The notes under the pieces are model-generated. The model had not been told where the DNA came from and made no database searches. It saw only the letters and a program-made list of their open reading frames with translations. Position numbers and translations under genes: made by a program. A DNA stretch of 64,000 bases from Bathymodiolus brooksi (taxonomy: Eukaryota > Mollusca > Bivalvia > Mytilida > Modiolidae): positions 56,206,203 to 56,270,202 of the forward strand of contig OY804586.1 of assembly GCA_963680875.1 (NCBI GenBank). Reading direction: 5' to 3'. Numbering within the stretch: the stretch's first letter is position 1; each line of letters opens with the position of its first letter. Positions 1-13,100 of the stretch are shown one piece after another.

Positions 1-836
1 ATTAACGTGAACATTTATATCTCATTACAATAATTTCTTTTGATTTGTATTAGTCTGTACAAACTGAAATAGCAGGCGTTTTAGGCACAGTCTATAATAA
101 TATTTTATGTGCACTAAATTTGATATCTACGATTTACACTGAGAAACGGACAAAAATTATGTCACAGGAAGGACTAAATTATATATATATATATATATAT
201 ATTTATCCATATTTCACCTGTCTGGTTGTGTTACTTTCACTTTCGTTTTCTCATTTTATATTTGAAAGAAATTAATTAGAAAAGTTGCGATTTTATCTAC
301 CCGAAATGGCGTCCCAAAATTTAGTATAATGCTATACTTATGTTTTTTTTTTTTTTTATCAGTTCTTTTTTAATGAAATTTACATAAACTGAAATAAACT
401 CTGATGAAATGATTATTTATTCGATTTAACCATAAAATGCGCGTTATGTTGACTTTGTGGCCAAAGGCAGTGATCATGTTATTACTGTTACGTAGTTTGA
501 TAAAATTGTTTATTCATTTATCTCGTTTATACCAGGAAATTCCGCGTGCATGTACATCGTGACGACAGCGAAATGTGTTAATCCTCTCTTATTACACCGC
601 ATGTAAATTGGTATTTTTCACAAGCGGATATAAAATGCATGAGAGTTAAAAGTACATGTAACTTTGTACTTAAGTTCAGAAACATCTACGTACTAGGAAA
701 CCCCGCCACGATATAACTGAAATATGGCTTAAGTTGGCGTTAAACACCAATGAATCAATCAGTCAATCAATTAATCGTAATAGTAAACGAAACATTCGGC
801 GTGAAGACCAACGACCTTTATTATATTTGCTTACTT
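1..836. other. AT-rich intergenic DNA, no gene seen
   Basis: No convincing coding exon on either strand. It contains a (TA)n run at about 178-202 and, at about 703-775 on the + strand, a SINE 3' fragment: the conserved module ending in ggcgttaaacacc followed by a degenerate AATC tail. Confidence 0.6.
178..202. repeat. (TA)n microsatellite
   Basis: Uninterrupted alternating TA of about 25 bp. Confidence 0.9.
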
Positions 837-1010
837 TGTCGTTTTGATATATCAGACGAGCCCTTTAGGGCGAGTCTTACATTCAATCAGATTACAGGTC
901 GTTGCTTTTTTTCACGAGCTTAAGTCAAAAGTACACCTATCACTGCATAGTGCATAATGTCAAAGAACTTTAGACCATAACCTACTACATCTATGGTTAG
1001 CAATGCATCA
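837..1010 (+). repeat. Left copy of a ~175-bp direct repeat flanking a SINE
   Basis: Closely matches 1272-1452 at an offset of about 435 bp, beginning at the shared gatatatcagacgagccc. The start of each copy carries a small imperfect hairpin (GACGAGCCC facing GGGCGAGTC). The only sequence between the copies is one SINE. Confidence 0.8.
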
Positions 1011-1018
1011 CAGGAGCT

Positions 1019-1270
1019 ATCGTGATCGTAATCCTAAGGTAGGTGGATTGACAATAACCTATGTAATCAAGTGTCTATCACCACTATCTTTGTGAGTTCG
1101 AATCTCGTTCATGGCGAGGTGTACTCGATACAACATTATGTGATAAAGTTTGTCAGTGACTTGCGGCAGGTCGGTGGTTTTCTCCGAGTACCCTGATTTC
1201 CCCTACCAATATAACTGACCTCCACGATATAACTGGAATATTGTTGAAAGTAGCGTTGAATATCATAACC
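1019..1270 (+). mobile_element. SINE-B copy (tRNA-derived)
   Basis: This is the family definition used below. The head resembles gtgatcgtatggtagttgg (A-box region). Then come a B-box-like gagttcgaatc, a body with gataaagtttgtcagtgac, and the 3' module gatataactgaaatattg plus ggcgttaaacacc. Here the head is diverged and the tail short. A SINE is transcribed by RNA polymerase III and moved by a partner LINE (known of such elements, not shown here). Confidence 0.8.
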
Positions 1271-1271
1271 C

Positions 1272-1452
1272 TGTCGTGTTGATATATCAGACGAGCCCTA
1301 AGGGGTGAGTTCTATATTCAATCAGATTACAGGTCGTTACTTTGGGTTTTTTTCACAAGAGAAAGTCAAAAGTACATATACAATACATTTTATAATGTCA
1401 AATAACGTTAGACTATAAGCTACTACTACTACATCTATGGTTAACAATGTCT
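1272..1452 (+). repeat. Right copy of the ~175-bp direct repeat
   Basis: Second copy of 837-1010, starting one or two bases after the SINE ends. See the finding on direct repeat-SINE-direct repeat sandwiches. Confidence 0.8.
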
Positions 1453-2690
1453 CTTGATATATAGAGTAAGGAATATATATGAATTAAATTATTTTAAGCT
1501 AGTCTTATTGGTGTGTAAAATTTGACCAAAGTATATTTTGCATAAAACGTGATTAAAGTATACTTCAGTAAACGCTTATACAACTGACCTCATAAATATA
1601 CAAGTATATGTAAATGCAATCAACATATTTATAATAACATTTTTACGTGATTGTATGCAGCAAAGTATGAATTTTCTTTTTTATCTTAAACCCATCTGTG
1701 TTGCACTTTATTATGTTAAATTTTAGAAGAATTTGTCTTGGCAAAAAAGAAGCTGCATAGGCTTGTAGAAATGTGACCTGTAGATAAATCATAGTTTATA
1801 AATCCCATCCATTTATATAATGAAATGGAAATTTTAATATGACGCCCTTCTTTCGCTTTGCAAACAAACGAGCAATTAATCAGATGGCAAAATCGCATTA
1901 GCACATGCGCGATGCACACATTTAAGCCATGTGATCAAATCACAAAATAAAATTATTTACACTGTTGTTAACGTTTTAAACATCTACATGATATTCACTG
2001 AAAATAATCAACATATCCAAAATTAATAATATGCGGTGTACAATTAAAACATGCAAACACAATAGTATTGTTACTGATGCTCCATCAATACGACTGACTT
2101 TCCCGTCGTAAAAGTACATGTTGATGAGTTATTGTTTGCTCAAACTTGGCAGTATAAATTGTGTGCGACATTGTCCGCAAACGTAAATATAAATTACCGT
2201 CTTCCATCAAAGTATACTACCGTATTTGTACTGTAACTAAGACATATCAGAATCGAAATAATTCATGGACACCAGAATGTGTTTTGAGCTTTAACATGTG
2301 TTGGCGGATGTTAGTAAATTTTATCCACCAACCCATGTTAAAACTGAAAACACATTCTGGCTACCATGATTTATTTCTTAAATTTACGATCCAATCATAT
2401 ATTTGTCAGCTGAAAAGTAGACGACCCGTGCATCCCTGTTTAAGCGGCACGTCTCTGTTTACCATTAAGAAATAACCCCCTCCATGCACTGTTAACGTTA
2501 TATAGGGTACACAAGTACGGACAAGCTAATCCAAGTATTATATCCTTATAAAAGCTAATACTCTTGGATATTTAAAAAAAGTAATTAACAGAGAAATATG
2601 GGCAACATATGGTACGTAAAATAACTTTACGCCCCATGTAACGCCCATATCATGCATGATATTATTTGAAATCATGTATATATACTGAAT
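1453..2690. other. AT-rich intergenic DNA, no gene seen
   Basis: The open frames here (for example 1716-1919 minus and 2161-2475 plus) have AT-biased composition, no recognisable domain and no splice context. I treat them as chance frames. Confidence 0.5.
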
Positions 2691-2788
2691 ATTACATGTC
2701 AAAATCTGTATCACATGCCGTATCAACCCGAGAACCCTATATAGGTCGAGGGTTGATACGGCATGTGATACAGATTTTGACATGTAAT
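2691..2788. repeat. Perfect 39-bp inverted repeat (hairpin)
   Basis: The arms at 2691-2729 and 2750-2788 are exact reverse complements over all 39 bases, around a 20-base spacer. The spacer itself holds the near-palindrome ccctatatagg. The arms are unique in the window. It could be a foldback element, a recent inverted duplication or a small-RNA hairpin. Confidence 0.95.
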
Positions 2789-3310
2789 GTTCATTATATC
2801 ATATATTTTAACCATGCCTTTGATAATACACGTATTTAGATATTCACTATATTTCTATCTGAATAGAGTTACTTCCCCTTTCAAATTTATATATTTTTTA
2901 AATTTCTTTCATATGTATTCAAATTGTTACATTTGTAAGTCTTGGTCCAATTCTTATATTTATATACATACATAACAATTCCAAAAATCTGAAAAATCTA
3001 TTGTAAAATTTTAATTTTTATGGTTAATTTGAATTTGTTGTAACCAAATCTTACCTTCTGTAACACTTTTCAAATTTAAAGAGGTATATAACGCGGCCTT
3101 CGAAGAAGACACCCATACGATTATAGGGTATGTGATATAGGTCTAGGGGTGCGATATAGGGTAAACGATATAGGCTTGGGACAATCATTGATAATGCATA
3201 TACAAAACACCTGTATTTTAATCTAAATATATGATATAAATGTTAATCAAAGTACTTGGAACTTTATTAACCTGTTACTAATAACTATATACACTTTTGC
3301 ACATTAGTAA
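2789..3310. other. AT-rich intergenic DNA with gatatagg motifs
   Basis: No gene seen. Short motifs such as gtgatatagg and gcgatataggg recur at 3125-3175 and echo the loop of the hairpin at 2691-2788. Confidence 0.5.
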
Positions 3311-3730
3311 GCAAGAGTTACTTACCATCCCGGAGCACCTTAGGTCTCCCCTGGCAGGAGTTACTTACCATCCCGGAGCACCTTAGTTCTCCCCTGGCAG
3401 GAGTTACTTACCATTCCGGACCACCTTAGTTCTCCCCTGGCAGGAGTTACTCACCATTCCGGAGCACCTTAGTTCTCCCTTGGCAGGAGTTACTTACCAT
3501 TCCGGAGCACTTTAGTTCTCCCTGGCAGGAGTTACTTACCATTCCGGAGCACCTTAGTTCTCCCCTGGCAGGAGTTACTTACCATTCCGGAGCACCTTAG
3601 TTCTCCCCTGACAGGAGTTACTTACCATCCTGGAGCACCTTAGTTCTCCCCTGGCAGGAGTTACTTATCATCCCGGAGCACCTTAGTTCTCCCCTGGCAG
3701 GAGTTACTTACCATCCCGCAGCACCTTAGT
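3311..3730. repeat. 43-bp minisatellite, about 10 copies
   Basis: The unit begins gcaggagttacttaccatcc and ends with ccttagttctcccctg, with few substitutions between copies. On the minus strand every unit contains ggtaagtaactc, which matches a consensus 5' splice site. Confidence 0.95.
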
Positions 3731-3774
3731 ACGTACCCTACCTATTCGTGTATTGCAGTACGAAAACGACACAC

Positions 3775-3922
3775 ATTCATGGCAAACTTTATGACATAAT
3801 GTTGTATCGAGTATATCTCGCTTGTGCGGGATTCGAACTCACAACGTTATTGATGATGGTCATTGATTGCATAGGTAGTCATTATAAATCCAACTACCAT
3901 ACGATCACGACCACGATGACCC
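3775..3922 (-). mobile_element. SINE-B fragment
   Basis: Minus-strand copy keeping the tRNA-like head and the first part of the body; the 3' module is missing. It starts just after the 43-bp minisatellite. Confidence 0.75.
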
Positions 3923-4354
3923 GTACTATGTATTTTTATCGGTAATTTGTTACAGTTTCCTTTGATCTTTACTACCCGATAAATTTAGTAACAACGTTCA
4001 GTTGACCACCGACTCGTGATACCAGAAATTATCAGCTGTTGGTCATTTGTCATGCACGGTCTAACGTGACGTCACTAAACCTTTCATTCAAAAAAAGAGG
4101 CCAAAACACAACAACAAAAATCACAAAGCTGTGTTAAAATTGTGAAATTACCGATATGGACCTGATAATCATTGTCTTGCGAAAAAAAATACTAATAATT
4201 AATATATATCGAAGTCTTACATTCTGATTTGATTGATACCGGTAACAATTAACATGCATAATTATTTTGTGTCGCTTTAACCCTTTAATGAGTGTAATTC
4301 TTGCTCACAATATTATAATAACATTACTTTTAGTAACACTAATCAAATAAAAAA
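3923..4354. other. Intergenic DNA, nothing recognised
   Basis: AT-rich, with short A-runs and no supported gene or repeat. Confidence 0.4.
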
Positions 4355-5638
4355 CATACAATACTACACTGTCAAATAGAACAATCTTAGAAAGAAACAA
4401 ACAATACTACACTGTCCAATAGAACAATCTTAGAAAGAAACAAACAATACTACACTGTCCAATAGAACAATCTTAGAAAGAAACAAACAATACTACACTG
4501 TCCACTAGAACAATCTTAGAAAGAAACAAACAATACTACACTGTCTAATAGAACAATTTTAGAAAGAAACAAACAATACTACACTGTCTAATAGAGCAAT
4601 CTTAGAAAGAAACAAACAATACTACACTGTCCAATAGAACAATCTTAGAAAGAAACAAACAATACTACACTGTCAAATAGAACAATCTTAGAAAGAAACA
4701 AACAATACTACACGGTCAAATAGAACAATCTTAGAAAGAAACAAACAATACTACACTGTCCAATAGAACAATCTTAGAAAGAAACAAACAATGCTACACT
4801 GTCCAATAGAACAATCTTAGAAAGAAACAAACAATACTACACTGTCCAATAGAACAATCTTAGAAAGAAACAAACAATACTGCACTGTCAAATAGAACAA
4901 TCTTAGAAAGAAACAAACAATACTGCACTGTCAAATAGAACAATCTTAGAAAGAAACAAACAATACTACACTGTCTAATAGAACAATCTTAAAAAGAAAC
5001 AAACAATACTACACTGTCCAATAGAACAATCTTAGAAAGAAACAAACAATACTACACTGTCCAATAGAACAATCTTAGAAAGAAACAAACAATACTACAC
5101 TGTCCAATAGAACAATCTTAGAAAGAAACAAACAATACTACACTGTCCAATAGAACAATCTTAGAAAGAAACAAACAATACTACACTGTCTAATAGAACA
5201 ATCTTAGAAAGAAACAAACAATACTACACTGTCCAATAGAACAATCTTAGAAAGAAACAAACAATACTACACTGTCCAATAGAACAATCTTAGAAAGAAA
5301 CAAACAATACTACACTGTCCAATAGAACAATCTTAGAAAGAAACAAACAATACTACACTGTCTAATAGCGCAATCTTAGAAAGAAATAAACAATACTACA
5401 CTGTCCAATAGAACAATCTTAGAAAGAAACAAACAATACTGCACTGTCAAATAGAACAATCTTAGAAAGATACAAACAATACTACACGGTCAAATAGAAC
5501 AATCTTAGAAAGAAACAAACAATACTACACTGTCTGATAGAACAATCTTAGAAAGAAACAAACAATACTACACTGTCCAATAGAACAATCTTAGAAAGAA
5601 ACAAACAATACTACACTGTCCAATAGAACAATCTTAGA
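4355..5638. repeat. 43-bp minisatellite, about 30 copies
   Basis: The unit contains caatactacactgtccaata followed by gaacaatcttagaaagaaac. Copies are highly uniform, with a few variant positions (tccaata, tcaaata, tctaata). It has the same period as the array at 3311-3730 but unrelated sequence. Confidence 0.95.
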
Positions 5639-5714
5639 ATCTTATGTGCCCAAACCTCCTCTCTTAGTGAAATTTTGACTTATCATCGTAGGATAATTTT
5701 CAATTGATATCTAA

Positions 5715-6063
5715 CCGTTAAACTCAGCAATTTCTCAGCTATGTTAAAGAGAGAAGATGTTACATTCGATAAGATGGTGATGAGGTCCGCTTTGTGCTAG
5801 ACCGACATCCTGATTTGAATTTTGTTTTTGACAGTGCTAGCTCACTGAAACGACAGTTCGAGAATAAACTTGTACATAGCTCCATTCAGAAACATTACCC
5901 TGAATCCGAGCCAACCATAGTGTTCTCCTTAATATTACTTGCTTAGCGGAGAAGCAGCAAATACCATTTGATAGTCTTTTGTTTGATCTGATCGGGACTC
6001 GAACTCACAATCTATGAAAACCACACTCAAGACGATGACGTTAACCATTACACTACCGATGCA
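5715..6063 (-). mobile_element. SINE-C copy (tRNA-derived)
   Basis: Family definition: the head resembles ggtggtataatggttag, with a B-box-like gggttcgag in intact copies. The body has aaggagaaagagcaaagact and gtgagctagcactataaaa, and the 3' module is similar to that of SINE-B. This minus copy runs head to tail from about 6063 down to 5715 and is diverged. Confidence 0.75.
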
Positions 6064-6444
6064 ATATTAATAGAAGTACAAGCTGTAGCATTATATTACA
6101 TCAGAAAGTTGGATTGTTCTTTCACTTTAATATACAACATGTTGACACAAGGCAACTGTATTGTATTGTATTTTCATTTGTCTAGTGGTTTTAATGCAGT
6201 TATTTTAAATAACATATGTCTGTGCAGAACATAATTATTAGAGGAAAAAAATAAAATTAAGTATTATATAGCATTAATAGATATATATAACTACGGTTTT
6301 TTATTCTAGAATAGCAAGAAAAAATGCATTATAAAAGTTACAATTCAATACAGCTGTCATTGATTCTTAAATCACTAGATAAAGCAAGGAACACAACACG
6401 TGTTCTTGCTGTCACATTCCACGTGTATTTTAAGAGTTTTACTA

Positions 6445-6800
6445 ACCGCATCGGTGGTATGATGGTTAGATGCTTGTCTCGAGTGGGGTAGATCGGATGT
6501 TCGAGCGAGCCAGGTCGGATCAAACCATAGATTATAAAATGTGTATGTATAGCCCCTCTGCTAATAACGCAACATTAAGGAGTAAGAACAAAGACTTGAA
6601 TCAGGATAATGTGTCTGAGTGAAGTGACATGTCTACCAGCGAACTGTTCTTTAAGTGAGCTAGCACTATTTTTTAAATTTCATCTAAGCGTGTTGAGATC
6701 TAGTACAAAGGGGCTATCTTTATCTCATATAAATGGAAGTTATTCTCACCATGACATGGCTAAAAATGCTTTATTACTTTTGAAGTTAAAAACGAAATGA
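6445..6800 (+). mobile_element. SINE-C copy
   Basis: Head at 6445 (ccgcatcggtggtatgatgg), body including gtgagctagcactat near 6655, 3' part diverged. It lies head to head with the copy at 5715-6063. Confidence 0.75.
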
Positions 6801-6877
6801 GCTTCATCATCTACACTATTATGGGTAGTATTATGAAATTTAAAACCTTACTGAGAAAATTTTGAGGTACGCTATAA

Positions 6878-7125
6878 ATCGAAAGATTGAAAAGCCAAAT
6901 AATTTAAAAGTGTTTGGCAACAATAAAACTAAAGGGCCGATTAATAAAATTACATTAAGGTCACCTATGCCTGAGGGAGGAGAACCTTAGTTTTGATTAA
7001 AATTACATTATTTAGGAACTGTAAATTTCTAGAGGAAAAATTATATTAGCAAACCATGTCAGTGGCGAAGCTTCGACTACGGTACTGGTCGGGTGGTAAC
7101 CTCGGGACTAATAGTCCATCAGCAG
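6878..7125 (+). repeat. Dispersed repeat D, copy that runs into the 53-bp satellite
   Basis: Collinear with 44842-45092. Shared blocks are gccaaataattta, the tcacctat(g/a)cctgag region, ttaggaactgtaaatttc, aaaccatgtcagtg and ctaatagtcca. The last block is the start of the satellite unit, so the satellite appears to grow out of this element. Confidence 0.8.
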
Positions 7126-10100
7126 AAGTATCGACTACTGGTCGGATGGTAACCTCGGGACTAATAGTCCACCAGGAGAAGTATCGACTACTGGTCGAGT
7201 GGTAACCTCGGGACTAATAGTCCACCAGCAGAAGCATCGACTACTGGTCGGGTGGTTACCTCGGGACTAATAGTCCACCAGCAGATGTATCGACTACTGG
7301 TCGGATGGTAACCTCGGGAATAATAGTCCACCAGCAGATGTATCGACTACCGGTCGGGTGGTAACCTCGGAACTAATAGTCCACCAGGAGATGTATCGAC
7401 TACTGGTCGGGTGGTAACCTCGGGACTAATAGTCCACCAGGAGATGTATCGACTACTGGTCGAGTGGTAACCTCGGGACTAATAGTCCACCAGGAGATGT
7501 ATCGACTACTGGTCGAGTGGTAACCTCGGGACTAATAGTCCACCAGCAGAAGTATCGACTACTGGTCGGGTGGTAACCTCGGCACTAATAGTCCACCAGG
7601 AGAAGCATCGACTACTGGTCGAGTGGTAACCTCGGGACTAATAGTCCACCAGCAGATGTATCGACTACTGGTCGGGTGGTAACCTCGGGACTAATAGTCC
7701 ACCAGGAGATGTATCGACTACTGGTCGGGTGGTAACCTCGGGACTAATAGTCCACCAGCAGATGTGTCGACTACTGGTCGGATGGTAACCTCGGAACTAA
7801 TAGTCCACGAGGAGATGTATCGAATACTGGTCGGGTGGTAACCTCGGGACTAATAGTCCACCAGCAGATGTATCGACTACTGGTCGGGTGGTAACCTCGG
7901 GACTAACAGTCCACCAGCAGATGTATCGAATACTGGTCGGGTGGTAACCTCGGGACTAATAGTCCACCAGCAGATGCCTCGACTACTGGTCGAGTGGTAA
8001 CCTCGGGACTAATAGTCCACCAGGAGATGTATCGACTACTGGTCGGGTGGTAACCTCGGGACTAATAGTCCACCAGGAGATGTATCGACTACTGGTCGGG
8101 TGGTAACCTCGAGACTAATAGTCCACCAGCAGATGCCTCGACTACTGGTCAGGTGGTAACATCGGGACTAATAGTCCACCAGGAGATGTATCGACTACAG
8201 GTCGGGTGGTAACTTCGGGACTAATAGTCCACCAGGAGATGTATCGACTACTGGTCGGGTGATAACCTCGGGACTAATAGTCCACCAGCAGAAGTATCGA
8301 CTACTGGTCAGGTGGTAACCTCGGGACTAATAGTCCACCAGCAGATGTATCGACTACTGGTCGGGTGGTAACCTCGGGACTAATAGTCCACCAGCAGATG
8401 TATCAACTACTGGTCGAGTGGTAACCTCGGGACTAATAGTCCACCAGGAGATGTATCGACTACTGGTCGGGTGGTAACCTCGGGACTAATAGTCCACCAG
8501 GAGAAGCATCGACTACTGGTCGAGTGGTAACCTCGGGACTAATAGTCCACCAGCAGATGTATCGACTACTGGTCGGGTGGTAACCTCGGGAATAATAGTC
8601 CACCAGGAGATGTATCGACTACTGGTCGGGTGGTAACCTCGGGACTAATAGTCCACCAGCAGATGTATCGACTACTGGTCGGGTGGTAACCTCGGAACTA
8701 ATAGTCCACGAGGAGATGTATCGAATACTGGTCGGGTGGTAACCTCGGGACTAATAGTCCACCAGCAGATGTATCGACTACTGGTCGGGTGGTAACCTCG
8801 GGACTAACAGTCCACCAGCAGATGTATCGACTACTGGTCGGGTGGTAACCTCGGGACTAATAATCCACCAGCAGATGTATCGACTACTGGTCGAGTGGTA
8901 ACCTCGGGACTAATAGTCCACCAGGAGATGTATCGACTACTGGTCGGATGGTAACCTCGGGACTAATAGTCCACCAGGAGATGTATCGACTACTGGTCGG
9001 GTGGTAACCTCGAGACTAATAGTCCACCAGCAGATGCCTCGACTACTGGTCAGATGGTAACATCGGGACTAATAGTCGACCAGGAGATGTATCGATTACC
9101 GGTCGGGTGGTAACTTCGGAACTAATAGTCCACCAGGAGATGTATCGACTACTGGTCGGGTGATAACCTCGGGACTAATAGTCCACCAGCAGAAGTATCG
9201 ACTACTGGTCAGGTGGTAACCTCGGGACTAATAGTCCACCAGGAGATGTATCGACTACTGGTCGGGTGGTAACCTCGAGACTAATAGTCCACCAGCAGAT
9301 GTATCGACTACTGGTCGGGTGGTAACCTCGGGACTAATAGTTCACCAGGAGATGTATCGACTACCGGTCGGGTGGTAACTTCGGGACTAATAGTCCACCA
9401 GGAGATGTATCGACTACTGGTCGGGTGATAACCTCGGGACTAATAGTCCACCAGCAGAAGTATCGACTACTGGTCAGGTGGTAACCTCGGGATTAATAGT
9501 CCACCAGCAGATGTATCGACTACTGGTCGGGTGGTAACCTCGGGACTAATAGTCCACCAGCAGATGTATCAACTACTGGTCGAGTGGTAACCTCGGGACT
9601 AATAGTCCACCAGGAGATGTATCGACTACTGGTCGAGTGGTAACCTCGGGACTAATAGTCCACCAGCAGAAGTATCGACTACTGGTCGGGTGGTAACCTC
9701 GGGACTAATAGTCCACCAGGAGAAGCATCGACTACTGGTCGAGTGGTAACCTCGGGACTAATAGTCCACCAGCAGATGTATCGACTACTGGTCGGGTGGT
9801 AACCTCGGGACTAATAGTCCACCAGGAGATGTATCGACTACTGGTCGGGTGGTAACCTCGGGACTAATAGTCCACCAGCAGATGTATCGACTACTGGTCG
9901 GGTGGTAACCTCGGAACTAATAGTCCACGAGGAGATGTATCGAATACTGGTCGGGTGGTAACCTCGGGACTAATAGTCCACCAGCAGATGTATCGACTAC
10001 TGGTCGGGTGGTAACCTCGGGACTAACAGTCCACCAGCAGATGTATCGAATACTGGTCGGGTGGTAACCTCGGGACTAATAGTCCACCAGCAGATGTATC

Positions 10101-13100
10101 GACTACTGGTCGAGTGGTAACCTCGGGACTAATAGTCCACCAGGAGATGTATCGACTACTGGTCGGGTGGTAACCTCGGGACTAATAGTCCACCAGGAGA
10201 TGTATCGACTACTGGTCGGGTGGTAACCTCGAGACTAATAGTCCACCAGCAGATGCCTCGACTACTGGTCAGATGGTAACATCGGGACTAATAGTCCACC
10301 AGGAGATGTATCGACTACCGGTCGGGTGGTAACTTCGGAACTAATAGTCCACCAGGAGATGTATCGACTACTGGTCGGGTGATAACCTCGGGACTAATAG
10401 TCCACCAGCAGAAGTATCGACTACTGGTCAGGTGGTAACCTCGGGACTAATAGTCCACCAGCAGATGTATCGACTACTGGTCGGGTGGTAACCTCGGGAC
10501 TAATAGTCCACCAGCAGATGTATCGACTACTGGTCGGGTGGTAACCTCGGGACTAATAGTTCACCAGGAGATGTATCGACTACCGGTCGGGTGGTAACTT
10601 CGGGACTAATAGTCCACCAGGAGATGTATCGACTACTGGTCGGGTGATAACCTCGGGACTAATAGTCCACCAGCAGAAGTATCGACTACTGGTCAGGTGG
10701 TAACCTCGGGATTAATAGTCCACCAGCAGATGTATCGACTACTGGTCGGGTGGTAACCTCGGGACTAATAGTCCACCAGCAGATGTATCAACTACTGGTC
10801 GAGTGGTAACCTCGGGACTAATAGTCCACCAGGAGATGTATCGACTACTGGTCGAGTGGTAACCTCGGGACTAATAGTCCACCAGCAGAAGTATCGACTA
10901 CTGGTCGGGTGGTAACCTCGGGACTAATAGTCCACCAGGAGAAGCATCGACTACTGGTCGAGTGGTAACCTCGGGACTAATAGTCCACCAGCAGATGTAT
11001 CGACTACTGGTCGGGTGGTAACCTCGGGACTAATAGTCCACCAGGAGATGTATCGACTACTGGTCGGGTGGTAACCTCGGGACTAATAGTCCACCAGCAG
11101 ATGTATCGACTACTGGTCGGGTGGTAACCTCGGAACTAATAGTCCACGAGGAGATGTATCGAATACTGGTCGGGTGGTAACCTCGGGACTAATAGTCCAC
11201 CAGCAGATGTATCGACTACTGGTCGGGTGGTAACCTCGGGACTAACAGTCCACCAGCAGATGTATCGAATACTGGTCGGGTGGTAACCTCGGGACTAATA
11301 GTCCACCAGCAGATGTATCGACTACTGGTCGAGTGGTAACCTCGGGACTAATAGTCCACCAGGAGATGTATCGACTACTGGTCGGGTGGTAACCTCGGGA
11401 CTAATAGTCCACCAGGAGATGTATCGACTACTGGTCGGGTGGTAACCTCGAGACTAATAGTCCACCAGCAGATGCCTCGACTACTGGTCAGATGGTAACA
11501 TCGGGACTAATAGTCGACCAGGAGATGTATCGATTACCGGTCGGGTGGTAACTTCGGAACTAATAGTCCACCAGGAGATGTATCGACTACTGGTCGGGTG
11601 ATAACCTCGGGACTAATAGTCCACCAGCAGAAGTATCGACTACTGGTCAGGTGGTAACCTCGGGACTAATAGTCCACCAGGAGATGTATCGACTACTGGT
11701 CGGGTGGTAACCTCGAGACTAATAGTCCACCAGCAGATGTATCGACTACTGGTCGGGTGGTAACCTCGGGACTAATAGTTCACCAGGAGATGTATCGACT
11801 ACCGGTCGGGTGGTAACTTCGGGACTAATAGTCCACCAGGAGATGTATCGACTACTGGTCGGGTGATAACCTCGGGACTAATAGTCCACCAGCAGAAGTA
11901 TCGACTACTGGTCAGGTGGTAACCTCGGGATTAATAGTCCACCAGCAGATGTATCGACTACTGGTCGGGTGGTAACCTCGGGACTAATAGTCCACCAGCA
12001 GATGTATCAACTACTGGTCGAGTGGTAACCTCGGGACTAATAGTCCACCAGGAGATGTATCGACTACTGGTCGAGTGGTAACCTCGGGACTAATAGTCCA
12101 CCAGCAGAAGTATCGACTACTGGTCGGGTGGTAACCTCGGGACTAATAGTCCACCAGGAGAAGCATCGACTACTGGTCGAGTGGTAACCTCGGGACTAAT
12201 AGTCCACCAGCAGATGTATCGACTACTGGTCGGGTGGTAACCTCGGGACTAATAGTCCACCAGGAGATGTATCGACTACTGGTCGGGTGGTAACCTCGGG
12301 ACTAATAGTCCACCAGCAGATGTATCGACTACTGGTCGGGTGGTAACCTCGGAACTAATAGTCCACGAGGAGATGTATCGAATACTGGTCGGGTGGTAAC
12401 CTCGGGACTAATAGTCCACCAGCAGATGTATCGACTACTGGTCGGGTGGTAACCTCGGGACTAACAGTCCACCAGCAGATGTATCGAATACTGGTCGGGT
12501 GGTAACCTCGGGACTAATAGTCCACCAGCAGATGTATCGACTACTGGTCGAGTGGTAACCTCGGGACTAATAGTCCACCAGGAGATGTATCGACTACTGG
12601 TCGGGTGGTAACCTCGGGACTAATAGTCCACCAGGAGATGTATCGACTACTGGTCGGGTGGTAACCTCGAGACTAATAGTCCACCAGCAGATGCCTCGAC
12701 TACTGGTCAGATGGTAACATCGGGACTAATAGTCCACCAGGAGATGTATCGACTACCGGTCGGGTGGTAACTTCGGAACTAATAGTCCACCAGGAGATGT
12801 ATCGACTACTGGTCGGGTGATAACCTCGGGACTAATAGTCCACCAGCAGAAGTATCGACTACTGGTCAGGTGGTAACCTCGGGACTAATAGTCCACCAGC
12901 AGATGTATCGACTACTGGTCGGGTGGTAACCTCGGGACTAATAGTCCACCAGCAGATGTATCGACTACTGGTCGGGTGGTAACCTCGGGACTAATAGTTC
13001 ACCAGGAGATGTATCGACTACCGGTCGGGTGGTAACTTCGGGACTAATAGTCCACCAGGAGATGTATCGACTACTGGTCGGGTGATAACCTCGGGACTAA

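Noticed and set aside
1032..1110. Functional tRNA genes at the SINE heads
   Set aside because: A- and B-box-like motifs are present, but the arms do not fold as a complete tRNA and the copies continue into SINE bodies.
2161..2475. 104-aa plus-strand frame
   Set aside because: AT-rich intergenic context, no domain, no splice signals, no similarity recognised.
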